Origin: JACCSI01 sp035575715
GTDB lineage: Bacteria > Acidobacteriota > Vicinamibacteria > Vicinamibacterales > UBA2999
Length of the DNA stretch: 64,000 nt
Assembly: GCA_035575715.1 (NCBI GenBank)
Contig: DATLXN010000004.1
Span: forward strand, 9,829 to 73,828
Reading direction: 5' to 3'
Below the pieces are notes generated by a model that was given only the letters and a program-made list of their open reading frames with translations, was not told the DNA's origin and did no database searches. The translations under genes were made by a program, and so were the position numbers. Shown here one piece after another: positions 52,992 to 60,940 of the stretch (positions within the stretch are counted from its first letter, which is position 1; each line of letters opens with the position of its first letter).

Positions 52992-53265
52992 GAATCCATT
53001 CTCCTGAGCGCTGAACAAAGTAGAAGTGCAGGTGAAAAAAGAGATGCGCCAGCGTGGCTGCGGACTGATGGTCGATCGCCCCGAGGATGAACGCACGATC
53101 GGTCGGCGGCACATCGAGCAGCAGCGTCAGGGCCTCCACCCACGCCTTGTCGATCTCTTTGCGGCCGGCGTCCTCGTTGCCATCGCCCAGGTGCAGACGA
53201 ACGTAACGAAGCAGGCGGTCGTGATCGCCAGCGATCACGGCCTCTTTGAGGTATTGCACCGACAC
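52975..53265 (-). CDS. Unknown 96-residue protein upstream of the selenoprotein
   Basis: A small, mainly helical protein starting MSVQYLKEAVIAGDHDRLLR. It is acidic at the front, with a hydrophobic, His-rich helix near the C-terminus (HLFFHLHFYFVQRS). I recognise no family. Its stop lies 17 bp inside the selenoprotein start, so the two are translationally coupled. The position and coupling suggest a partner subunit or carrier of the selenoprotein; there is no similarity to GrdA or thioredoxin that I can see. Confidence 0.55.
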   Translation of the reverse strand: MSVQYLKEAVIAGDHDRLLRYVRLHLGDGNEDAGRKEIDKAWVEALTLLLDVPPTDRAFILGAIDHQSAATLAHLFFHLHFYFVQRSGEWIHDGQL

Positions 53266-53292
53266 GGTCAGACTCCTGGTGAATTCGGTTGG

Positions 53293-53395
53293 CTACTGGG
53301 CCGAGAGACTCTTCAGAAGCGCGATCATATCCTCCCGCCCGGCGCGCGCGTAACCGCGCCCAGCGTAACCAGCAACGAAGGTTTCAGTAAAACTT
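53293..53395 (-). pseudogene. C-terminal fragment of a lost gene
   Basis: Reading on the minus strand, FTETFVAGYAGRGYARAGRE then DMIALLKSLSAQ ends at a TAG. The last dozen residues have the look of a cytochrome c or dehydrogenase C-terminal helix, but there is no start and no upstream body. It is probably the tail of a gene cut by rearrangement. Confidence 0.35.
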
Positions 53396-53423
53396 GTGTG
53401 AGAGGAGAGACCATGTCAATTAG

Positions 53424-54464
53424 CTTTCGAATGGATCGACTCCGAACAAAGTAACGATCGCCGGTCACGTAGCGGTGCCGAAAAAGTTACAAAACGGTCA
53501 CATTGCCACGAAGCTGCACAGCTCATTGGTGCCTGGCCCAAACCTGCGCACCACCCCATGTCGCGACTATGTGCTCACCGGGCAGAACTTCTCCACACCA
53601 GACTTCCGCACACCGGATCAAGGTGACACCGTCCAAACCGGCGCCTTCGTTCCCTTCGGCACGCCAACCACGCCCGGACAGCGAATCCCGGGAACCAATA
53701 AATGCGGCGGCGCGATTCTCGTCTTCGATCCTGGCGACCCCGAGAGGACGCTGCGCCCGGTGGCCGACGGCTTCCGCAACGTGATCGGTCTCGCCTGGAC
53801 ACCCGGCCGGCGAACTGTTGGCCGCTGTCAATGGGTACGACGTCCGCGGATCGCGGCCGATCAACGATCAGTTCGACGCGACCTACCGTGTGCGCATCGA
53901 TGCCGCCGTCTCGCGCGACCACGGGGCCACGTGGGCACGCGATGTCCTGGTGTACGCCTCCCCTGCCGGCGCGGTGTGCGAGTGTTGTCACCCGTCTGTC
54001 GCGATCGGTGACGCGGGCGACTTCGCCCTCATGTTCCGCAACAACCTGGACGGCAATCGCGACATGTACGTGACGCGGTCCGCCGACGGCGTGAGATTCG
54101 CGCCTGTGACGAAACTCGTACGGGCTCGTGGGCCATCAACGCATGCCCCATGGACGGCGGTGCCATCGGCTTCGACGGGCGCGACGTCGTCGCCACCTGG
54201 CGGCGCGAGGACAGGGTCTATCTGAGTACCGCCGCGACGCCCGAACGACAACTGGGCACGGGACGGGACTCGGTCGTCAGTCAGCGCCTGAACCACCGGG
54301 ACGTCGCCTGAAGTTCACCTGAGGGCGTGATGCTCTTCCGCGGCGATGCATCCCCCCTGTCACTGGGCCGGGGCAGATTTCCGGCGCTCATCGCGCTGCC
54401 GGACCGGACCGTGATTGCCTGGGAACAGCAGGGACAGGTGATGGTCCAGGCCGTCCGGCGCTGA
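53424..54464 (+). pseudogene. Chimeric pseudogene: sugar dehydrogenase fragment joined to exo-sialidase fragment
   Basis: The first part (to about 53900) matches PQQ-type sugar dehydrogenases: IPGTNKCGGAILVFDPGDPE, GFRNVIGLAWTPG, then after a frameshift near 53803 VNGYDVRGSRPINDQFDATY. At that point the sequence changes family and continues as an exo-sialidase: DAAVSRDHGATWARDVLVYA, CECCHPSVAIGDAGDFALMF and RNNLDGNRDMYVTRSADG. A second shift near 54118 leads to WAINACPMDGGAIGFDGRD, and a third break precedes RGRFPALIALPDRTVIAWEQ near the TGA at 54462. Neither half is complete. The join suggests a deletion between two neighbouring genes. A 13-codon ORF with strong GAGAGGAGAG lies just upstream (53413) but is not connected in frame. 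Confidence 0.6.
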
Positions 54465-54473
54465 CGAGTGGGG

Positions 54474-54640
54474 TCAGCGCGCGGAGAACGTTCGCGTAGT
54501 CTGCTCGCCGTCGCGATATTCGGTGGACACGGTGTAAAACCCGCCGATAAGCGAATTAAGTGGCTGTTCCAGTGCTCCCAGTCGGCCTTACGCCGTGAGG
54601 CGACGACGACGAACTCGAAATCCGGTAGCCGGCCCGCACC
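54474..54640 (-). pseudogene. C-terminal fragment, unknown family
   Basis: An open minus-strand stretch with clear coding character (RLPDFEFVVVASRRKADWEH, SAGFYTVSTEYRDGEQTTRT) ends at the TGA 54474-54476. It has no start codon. I recognise no family. It is one of several fragments in this scarred segment. Confidence 0.35.
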
Positions 54641-54693
54641 TCAGGCCCTTCTTGGCGCGCCCGCCCGGCCCGTCGGTACCCGTCACGTAGGCA

Positions 54694-54882
54694 TCATGCG
54701 GGTGCTCGCCGCCAGGAACCGTGCATGCCGGCGCCGAACCCGAGCCCGAGCGTCGCGAGCGCGGAGATGAGGGCCATGCGGCGGATGGGTAGGCCGTCGA
54801 GCGCGGGCCAGTAGCGTGAGGGCAGCCAGGCCGCGATGACGGCCACGACGGCGCCGGCCACGCCCGCCAGCTGTTCGCGCAT
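54694..54882 (-). CDS. Small membrane protein or fragment
   Basis: 62 residues from ATG 54882, starting MREQLAGVAGAVVAVIAAWL, with two hydrophobic segments and a short charged tail. No family was recognised. It may be a real small membrane protein or the N-terminal piece of a broken gene whose remainder is the 54474-54640 fragment. About 100 bp between it and greB are non-coding. Confidence 0.35.
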   Translation of the reverse strand: MREQLAGVAGAVVAVIAAWLPSRYWPALDGLPIRRMALISALATLGLGFGAGMHGSWRRAPA

Positions 54883-54981
54883 GACTCGCGCATGCTACCA
54901 GATGAGTCGGTGTAGCATTCCGGTCACCATTGCAGTCGAGAACGACAGCGTCTGAAGCGATTTCAGGCCTGATCGATGTCC

Positions 54982-55586
54982 TTAGCTGTCCGCGGCAGGA
55001 CTCGGCGCGGAAGTGGCCTCGGCTCCCGGTGGTTCGCGGAACGGATCCACGGGGATGTGCTCGTAACGAACCTCGAGGATTTCCAGTTTCTCCGTGCTGC
55101 CTGGGGCGTGAAGGACCACGCGGTGGCCGGTCCAGACTTCATCAACGCGCGCGCTAGAGGCGACACCCAGCTGATGTGGTTGCGATGGAGATCGACCTCG
55201 TCAGTGCCGACGATGCTTACTTCGCGCTCGGTGCCGGCGGCGTTCGCGAATCGCACAGTCGCTCCGAAGAAGGCGCGTGTCGCCGCCTTTGCGGGACGCG
55301 GGGATTCAGGATCGACGACTTCCGCGGCATCGATCCGCTTTGCGAGAAAGCGAATCCGCTTATCGATCTGGCGTAGCCGCCGTTTGCCGTACTGATAGTC
55401 GGCATTCTCGCTGCGATCGCCGTTGCTTGCGGCCCACGCCACCACCTGCGTGACGGCCGGACGTTCCCTGGTGAGCAGAAACCTGTGCTCGTCCTTGAGC
55501 CGCTGCAGGCCGCTCGGCGTAATGTAGTTCTTGACGCGCGGTGCGGGCGCGTCGGCCTTCGGATGTCTGGTGAACCCCTTGCGCAT
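54982..55586 (-). pseudogene. greB: GreB-type transcription elongation factor, frameshifted
   Basis: The first 145 residues match GreB: NYITPSGLQRLKDEHRFLLT, AASNGDRSENADYQYGKRRL, VDPESPRP, FFGATVRFANAAGTEREVSI and HISWVSPLARALMKSG. The frame then shifts near 55132. In the neighbouring frame the family sequence resumes at once with TGHRVVLHAPGSTEKLEILE, VRYEHIPVDPFREPPG and a stop at 54982. Adding one base (a G on the coding strand) restores a normal full-length protein, so this is either a recent mutation or a sequencing error. GreB rescues backtracked RNA polymerase. The N-terminal coiled coil with acidic tip is intact. Confidence 0.75.
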
Positions 55587-55716
55587 TCGATCTCCGATTC
55601 AATCACGGATTTGTCGCACGTGCCTGATGGGGTAACTTCACTTTTCAGGACGGGGGCATGAAAAAAATCGAACGCGAACGAAGGCAGGTCCGCATCGGCC
55701 ATCGCCGTAGCTAGCG

Positions 55717-57039
55717 TCAACTTTCCTGAATCGGCTCCCCGCTGCGACGCATCAGCGGCGTCACCGACATCCCGTGCGCCACGATCGAGAGCGCAATCAC
55801 GACCAGCGTGAGATTGATCACTTGCGCAGCAACATCGGCGGGCAGCCCGTGATTGATCGCGAACATCAGGTAATAGACAGAGCCAATGCCGCGGATCCCG
55901 AACCAGCCGATCAGCAGATGCTCGCGGCGCGTCAATCCTGAGCCGGCGAGCCCCACGAATGTGGACATTGGCCGGATGATCAGGAACAGCAGCGCCACGA
56001 ACCACAGCGTCTCGACGTCCAACCGGCTGATCGACAACATCGCGCCCACGGTAACGACCACGGCAAGCTCGCCGATTCGCTCGAGCTGCTCGTTGAACGC
56101 CAGCACGGCTTTCGCCATGTAGGCCGGCCCGTGCTCGCGATCCGCCGCCAGATCCTCGGCTGAAACTCCTGCGAGCGCCAGCCTTTCTGCCTTCCGGTGG
56201 CGCCCAGGCTGCGATGTGACGCGCTCGATGCGCCGCAGGGCGAGACCCGCGGCGAATACCGCCAGGAACCCGTAGGCGTGGCACGCGACGGCCGCGCCGT
56301 AAGCGAGCGCGATTAGACCAAGCGCTAAAAAGTCGTCGAGACCGAGCGCTTCCTTGTGCGTGCGCCGCAGATAGAGGACGAACTCTCCAACCAGCGTCCC
56401 CAGGATTCCGCCGATGACGATTCCGGCCGCCACCGCCCAGAGGACATCCACTCCCAGCCAGCGCCACATCGAGAAGGCTGCGGCATCGGCATCGAGGCCA
56501 AGGACCGCCAGCCCCAGCATCAGAAACGGAAAGGCCGTGCCGTCATTCAGGCTCGCTTCGCCGGTCAACGCGAAGCGAAGGCGGTTATTGTCGAACGGGT
56601 GCTCGACCTGAACGTCCGACGCGAGCACCGGATCGGTCGGTGCGAGGATCGCGCCCAGCACGATGCCAATGCCGAGCGGCAACTGCAGGAGATACACACA
56701 GGCGGCCGCCACCATGGCCACCGTCAACGCCATCGACGTCGTCGCCAGGCGCACGGGGATCAGCCACCGGCGGTCCGAGACGCGCACCCGCAGCTTGAGG
56801 CCGGCGGTGAAGAGCGACACGATGACCGCCACTTCCGCCAGTCGCTCGACGATGGCCGAGTGGGTGACGGGGTCGACGCGAAGCAGTCCGGAAACCTGGG
56901 GCCCGAGAATGACGCCGACGCCCAGATAGAGGAGCGATGTCGTCAGCGGAAGGCGTTTCACCAACGTGCCGGCGAGCGCCAATCCGATCAGCAACACACC
57001 GATCAGCAGAAACCAGAGCGTGAAAAGATCGATGTGCAA
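55717..57039 (-). CDS. Na+/H+ antiporter, CPA1/NhaP-like
   Basis: 440 residues with about twelve transmembrane helices. Motifs typical of cation:proton antiporters are FTAGLKLRV, AILAPTDPVLASDVQ (the proline-rich Thr-Asp unwound helix), RFALTGEASLNDGTAFPFL (the ion-binding Asn-Asp pair) and GWFGIRGIGSVYYLMFA (conserved Arg). It exchanges Na+ or K+ for H+ at the inner membrane for pH and salt control. It stands alone between the greB locus and a fragment of a PQQ dehydrogenase. It is the only clearly intact large gene between 53.4 and 57.5 kb. Confidence 0.88.
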   Translation of the reverse strand: MHIDLFTLWFLLIGVLLIGLALAGTLVKRLPLTTSLLYLGVGVILGPQVSGLLRVDPVTHSAIVERLAEVAVIVSLFTAGLKLRVRVSDRRWLIPVRLATTSMALTVAMVAAACVYLLQLPLGIGIVLGAILAPTDPVLASDVQVEHPFDNNRLRFALTGEASLNDGTAFPFLMLGLAVLGLDADAAAFSMWRWLGVDVLWAVAAGIVIGGILGTLVGEFVLYLRRTHKEALGLDDFLALGLIALAYGAAVACHAYGFLAVFAAGLALRRIERVTSQPGRHRKAERLALAGVSAEDLAADREHGPAYMAKAVLAFNEQLERIGELAVVVTVGAMLSISRLDVETLWFVALLFLIIRPMSTFVGLAGSGLTRREHLLIGWFGIRGIGSVYYLMFAINHGLPADVAAQVINLTLVVIALSIVAHGMSVTPLMRRSGEPIQES

Positions 57040-57054
57040 AGGAGGGGTCTTTGC

Positions 57055-57258
57055 CTATGGTAGTGCCGGTAGTGCCGCACCAGCAAGCGCAGCATCCGCG
57101 AGCAGGCTTGCCGCTCTTGGGATCGATTGCGATAGGCGTCCATCGAGCGCGCCAAGGTAAACCCGGCCCTTGTAAAACGCCGCGCCGCGAGTGACGACGT
57201 CACAGCATGCGAGTTGGTCGTAGTTGCGATGCACCTCGTTCTCAGAGAGCCGATGCAT
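57055..57258 (-). pseudogene. Fragment of a PQQ-dependent alcohol dehydrogenase
   Basis: The translated piece NEVHRNYDQLACCDVVTRGAAFYKGRVYLGALDGRL matches one propeller blade of membrane-associated PQQ dehydrogenases (CDVVNRGVAVYKGRVYVGTLDGRL type; shown in shorter parts here: CDVVTRGAAFYK, GRVYLGALDGRL). It has lost both ends: the frame degenerates after about 40 residues and there is no N-terminal domain. A remnant. Confidence 0.55.
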
Positions 57259-57350
57259 CTAAGTCGACCTGCGCGTCGCCCGTCACGGCGAGCAGTGGCG
57301 GCGCACGGCAACTATCTGGCGAAGAAGGTCGTCGACGCGAACGGAAAGCT

Positions 57351-57479
57351 AGGGCCGATCCCTGGTTGAAAACGCTGCACGGGACCGAGGCGTTCGAGCG
57401 GACCGCGCGATTGGCCGAGGCGCGCCATGGTGCTGCCGCCTATTACGAAGCGGGCGGCATCGAGTTACTTGGCGGTTAA
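57351..57479 (+). pseudogene. C-terminal remnant, possibly of a Ser/Thr kinase or TPR protein
   Basis: A short open stretch ending at TAA 57477-57479 reads WLKTLHGTEAFERTARLAEA and then ARHGAAAYYEAGGIELLGG. This resembles the final helical repeats of large TPR or kinase-linked proteins (DPEF-type ends). No start or body is present; the 90 bp before it have no coding character. Confidence 0.3.
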
Positions 57480-57516
57480 TGCACGGCCTGGCCCGTCATC
57501 GCGAGGCGTCTGGTCG

Positions 57517-58998
57517 TCACGGTTGCGTGTTGCGGATCGGCCGGCCAGGCGCGACATTCGGCACCAGCTGCTCGTCGCGCACCACGAACGTGCCGCCGAC
57601 GATCACGTGGCGGATGCCTTCGGAGAACTGCGCCGGCTGTTCGAAGGTCGCACGGTCGATGACGCGCGTCGGATCGAACACGGTTAAATCAGCGTCCATA
57701 CCAGGCGCGATGCGCCCCTTGCGACGCATCGCGGGGACAAATAGCTCCAGCCGTTGCGCGGGCATCAGGCTGATCTTGCGCAGCGCCGTCATCAGGTCGA
57801 TGAGCTTTTCCTCGCGCACATAACGGCCGAGCACGCGCGCATACGTGCCGACGCCGCGCGGATGTCCGCCGCCGTTGGTCAGCGGTACTCCGTCGCTGCC
57901 GACCATCACCGTCGGGTGCGTCAGTGCCGCGCGCAGTGCATCCTCCGGAATCATGTGGATGACGACGAAGCCGCCGCGGGCGCGATAGCGTGCGAACGTC
58001 TCTTCGGTCAGGCGCTCGCCGGTTGCGGCCCACTGCACATCCTTGAAGCCGATGCCGAAGCGCTGCTGCCAGCCGGGTTCGAACAGCGCCGACTGTAAGT
58101 ACGTTGACGCGGCGGTGTACGGATACAGCTCGGTCGTCACGTCGAGCCCCCGCGCGCGCGCGCCGTCGATCATGCTGAGCAGGCGGCGCGTCTGCCCAAG
58201 CCCCATGCTCGTGATGTGGACGATGTGCACCGAGGCGCCGGTGGCGGCGACGTTCGCAAGCACTTCCTGAAGGGCGTCGATGCTGCCGCCCGGCTCGATC
58301 TCGCCGGCCGAACGCATGTGGATGAATGCCAGGGCCTTGCGCCGCGCGGCCAGCTCGAAGACACGCAACAGCTCCTCGCGGCTCGCGCCGGGCGTATACG
58401 CCGGCCCCATGCCCACGCCGAGCGCGCCGGCCACCAGTCCGCGCTCGAGATGTCCGATCATCGCGTCGATGTCCGCCGGCGTCGCCTTCTTGTGCGTCCA
58501 GTCCGGACGCGCCACCGAGGTGTCCTGGCGCATCGCGCTGATCTCGCTCCAGCGCTCCTTGGCATGCATCACGGCAATGCGCGACGAGATATGTCCGACG
58601 GTCGCGCCGTAATTGAGCAGCGCCTGTCCCTCGCGCGACTGGTACCAGTCGTTCATCGGTAACGCGCCGCTCTCGAGCTCGAGCGCCGTCGTGACGCCAT
58701 CGCGAGCCTGAAACCGGTTGCCCTCGAGCGTTTGCGCGTGGGCATGCGGATCGATAAAACCTGGCGCCACCACCAGCCCCGACGCGTCGATCGTCGTCGC
58801 GGCGTTCAGGGGTGTCGTGCTGACCGCGGCAATCTCGCGCCCGCGGATGCCGATGTGCCGGACTGCATCCAGGCCGGTGGCCGGATTCATGACGCGCCCG
58901 CCCGCGAGCACAAGGTCGAACGAGCCTTGCTGCGTGCTCTGCAGCTGCGCGACGGCGACGACCGTCGTCAGCGCCGCGATTGAGATGGCAATCCTCAT
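57517..58998 (-). CDS. N-acyl-D-amino-acid deacylase-like amidohydrolase, exported
   Basis: 493 residues from ATG 58998, with a signal peptide (AALTTVVAVAQLQS). The D-aminoacylase subgroup of amidohydrolases is indicated by FDLVLAGGRVMNPATGLDAV, VVAPGFIDPHAHAQ (HxH metal pair), RDGVTTALELESGA, HIVHITSMG and late VMVGSDGVPLTNGGGHPR (metal Asp). These enzymes release D-amino acids from N-acyl derivatives or cut D-amino-acid dipeptides. The frame to 59160 is rejected because it enters the repeat array. It is divergent from the M14 carboxypeptidase. Confidence 0.85.
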   Translation of the reverse strand: MRIAISIAALTTVVAVAQLQSTQQGSFDLVLAGGRVMNPATGLDAVRHIGIRGREIAAVSTTPLNAATTIDASGLVVAPGFIDPHAHAQTLEGNRFQARDGVTTALELESGALPMNDWYQSREGQALLNYGATVGHISSRIAVMHAKERWSEISAMRQDTSVARPDWTHKKATPADIDAMIGHLERGLVAGALGVGMGPAYTPGASREELLRVFELAARRKALAFIHMRSAGEIEPGGSIDALQEVLANVAATGASVHIVHITSMGLGQTRRLLSMIDGARARGLDVTTELYPYTAASTYLQSALFEPGWQQRFGIGFKDVQWAATGERLTEETFARYRARGGFVVIHMIPEDALRAALTHPTVMVGSDGVPLTNGGGHPRGVGTYARVLGRYVREEKLIDLMTALRKISLMPAQRLELFVPAMRRKGRIAPGMDADLTVFDPTRVIDRATFEQPAQFSEGIRHVIVGGTFVVRDEQLVPNVAPGRPIRNTQP

Positions 58999-59023
58999 GA
59001 GTTCTCCGTTGTTTGTCGTTCCT

Positions 59024-59088
59024 GGCTGGTCGTTGGTGTGCTTCGTTCTCAGTTCGTCGTTCTCAGTTCGTCGTTCAGTTCCGCACGC
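59024..59088. repeat. TTCGTCGTTCTCAG word array
   Basis: Words of the type CGTTCCTGGCTGGTCGTT, TTCGTTCTCAGTTCGTCG and TTCTCAGTTCGTCGTTCAG repeat between the divergent amidohydrolase and carboxypeptidase genes. It is another locus-specific array. Any promoters for both genes must lie in or beside it. Confidence 0.6.
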
Positions 59089-59132
59089 ATCATACGCTGG
59101 CGTATGATTGCCGCCACCGCCGGGGACCCGAC

Positions 59133-60926
59133 ATGACTCACACCCACCGAACGCTCGCATTGATCATCGCGCTTGCCACCGTGGTTGCCCCCAGCGCGTT
59201 CCAGGCGCAGCAGCTTCCACAGACATGGCAGGAACAACAGAACTTCCGCTCGGGGCCGACGCCCTTCGAGCCGCTGATGAAGTTCTGGTACGACCTCGAC
59301 GCGATGAGCCCGCTGGTCAACATGCGGCCGCTCACCAGAACGCTGCTCGAGCGTGAGTTTCAGTTGATCACCATCGCGGATCCGCCGGTCACCAATGCCC
59401 AGGACGCGCTCCGATCCGGCAAGACGATTGTGCTGCTCGCGCCCTCGGTCCACGGCGGCGAGGTGTCGCCGAAGGAAGCGGTGCAGCTGATCGCGAAAGA
59501 ACTGATCGCGGGCGAGCTGCGGCCGCTGTTGCGCGACGTCATCGTGCTGGCCGTGCCGCTGGTCAACCCGGACGGCGGCGAAGTGCGGCGGCGCACGAAC
59601 GAGGCCGGCTTCGACATGAACCGAGACTACCTGAAGCTCGAGTCGCAGGAGATCCACGCACTGGTCACGCAGGTGATGAACGAGTGGACGCCGGACATTC
59701 ACGTCGACGGACACCATGGCGGGTCGGCGCCGTACGTGATCACCTATCAGGCCACGCTCAACCCGGCAGCCGACGCCGAGCTGCGCGCGTATCCGTACCA
59801 GCACATCTTCCCGAAGATCCGCGAGGCGGTGCGCGCGGAAGACTATGCCGCGTTCGATTACCAGGGCGTGGTGACGCGCGACGGCGTACCGGGATGGGGT
59901 TCGACATCTGTCGAGGCGCGCAAGCATCATGTCTACACCGGCCTGACCAACTCGATCGGCATCCTGCTCGAGACGCCGAGCAATACGCACCGCGTGATGC
60001 GCGACGGCACGGTGCGCGCGATTCCGCAGGAGGAGCGCTACTTCCATCAGATTCGCGGCGGTGTGCTGGCGATGCGCGCGATCTTGCGTCATGCCGCTGA
60101 GCAGAAAACGGCCGTGCGCGCCGCCACCAACGGCGCGCGCACGCGCGCGCTGCAGGCGGGCGCCACCGGCGGCGACCCGATCGTCCTCGAGTACAGGCTG
60201 CAATCGCGCGGCACCGAGCCGGTGTGGATGCCGGACGGCGCACAGGGCTTCGCGCTGCGCAACGTGCCGGTCTATCTCCGCTGGGAGCCGACACGCACGA
60301 CGACCCGCCCGGTCGGCTACCTGCTGCCGCCGGCGATGGCGGCGGTCGTGCCGAAGCTGCGCGACCACGACATCGCGGTCTACCGCTTCCGCACGCCGGC
60401 CAAGCTGGATGCCGAGGTCTACTACGCGACCACAGTGAATCGCGACACCTACTTTCAGGGGCACTACCTGAAGTCGGTGGAGGTGGTGAAGGAACGCGAG
60501 TCGCTCGACGTGGTCCCCGGCTGGTTCTGGATCCCCACCGCGCAGTCGCGCGCCAACTTGATCAGCTACCTACTCGAGCCCGAGAGCGACGACAACCTGA
60601 TCACCTGGGGCTGGGCGGATCACCTGCTCGAAGTGCGGCCGCGAACGGTGGAAGAAGGCATGGCAGCACTCGCCGCGTCACTCGAGATCGATCTGGCGGC
60701 GCAGACCGAGGCCCGGCGCGCGCAACTGCGTTCACAGGTGGAGAAGCAGCTTGCCGCGCGCCAGCGCGTGCCGATGATGCGGGTCACCGCGCATCAGCCG
60801 CTGCCGGTGATTGAGGTCCCTAAGGATCTCAACAAGGGGCGACACGATCGGCAGCGGCGCGCGCGCCGAGTTTGTGCAGCACATAGGCCCCGCGTCGCGA
60901 AGGACATCCATCTATCCGCATCCTGA
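59133..60926 (+). CDS. M14-family zinc carboxypeptidase, exported
   Basis: 597 residues from ATG 59133, with signal peptide (ALATVVAPSAFQAQ). The zinc site is SVHGGEVSPKEAV (HxxE), with the third ligand His probably in DIHVDGHHGG. The M14 Asn-Arg substrate-binding pair is seen in NEAGFDMNRDYLKL, after VPLVNPDGGEVR. Family members trim C-terminal residues; periplasmic ones may act on peptides or murein. The last 35 residues are Arg-rich and unlike the rest, so the true stop could be affected by a frameshift. It precedes the esterase gene by 14 bp on the same strand. Confidence 0.85.
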   Translation: MTHTHRTLALIIALATVVAPSAFQAQQLPQTWQEQQNFRSGPTPFEPLMKFWYDLDAMSPLVNMRPLTRTLLEREFQLITIADPPVTNAQDALRSGKTIVLLAPSVHGGEVSPKEAVQLIAKELIAGELRPLLRDVIVLAVPLVNPDGGEVRRRTNEAGFDMNRDYLKLESQEIHALVTQVMNEWTPDIHVDGHHGGSAPYVITYQATLNPAADAELRAYPYQHIFPKIREAVRAEDYAAFDYQGVVTRDGVPGWGSTSVEARKHHVYTGLTNSIGILLETPSNTHRVMRDGTVRAIPQEERYFHQIRGGVLAMRAILRHAAEQKTAVRAATNGARTRALQAGATGGDPIVLEYRLQSRGTEPVWMPDGAQGFALRNVPVYLRWEPTRTTTRPVGYLLPPAMAAVVPKLRDHDIAVYRFRTPAKLDAEVYYATTVNRDTYFQGHYLKSVEVVKERESLDVVPGWFWIPTAQSRANLISYLLEPESDDNLITWGWADHLLEVRPRTVEEGMAALAASLEIDLAAQTEARRAQLRSQVEKQLAARQRVPMMRVTAHQPLPVIEVPKDLNKGRHDRQRRARRVCAAHRPRVAKDIHLSAS

Positions 60927-60940
60927 TCTACACTCCCGGG

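Noticed and set aside
52494..53114. Stand-alone 206-residue protein ending at the first TGA
   Set aside because: Family similarity continues in the same frame after the TGA codons, and the first 41 residues of that ORF overlap the upstream gene; the real start is near 52991.
53413..53454. 13-codon ORF with a strong Shine-Dalgarno site (GAGAGGAGAG)
   Set aside because: The product is too short and featureless; it is probably the leftover start of a deleted gene and not a functional leader peptide.
49775..57516. Prophage or integrative element
   Set aside because: The segment has fragments and altered gene density but no integrase, transposase, terminal repeats or attachment sites that I could see.
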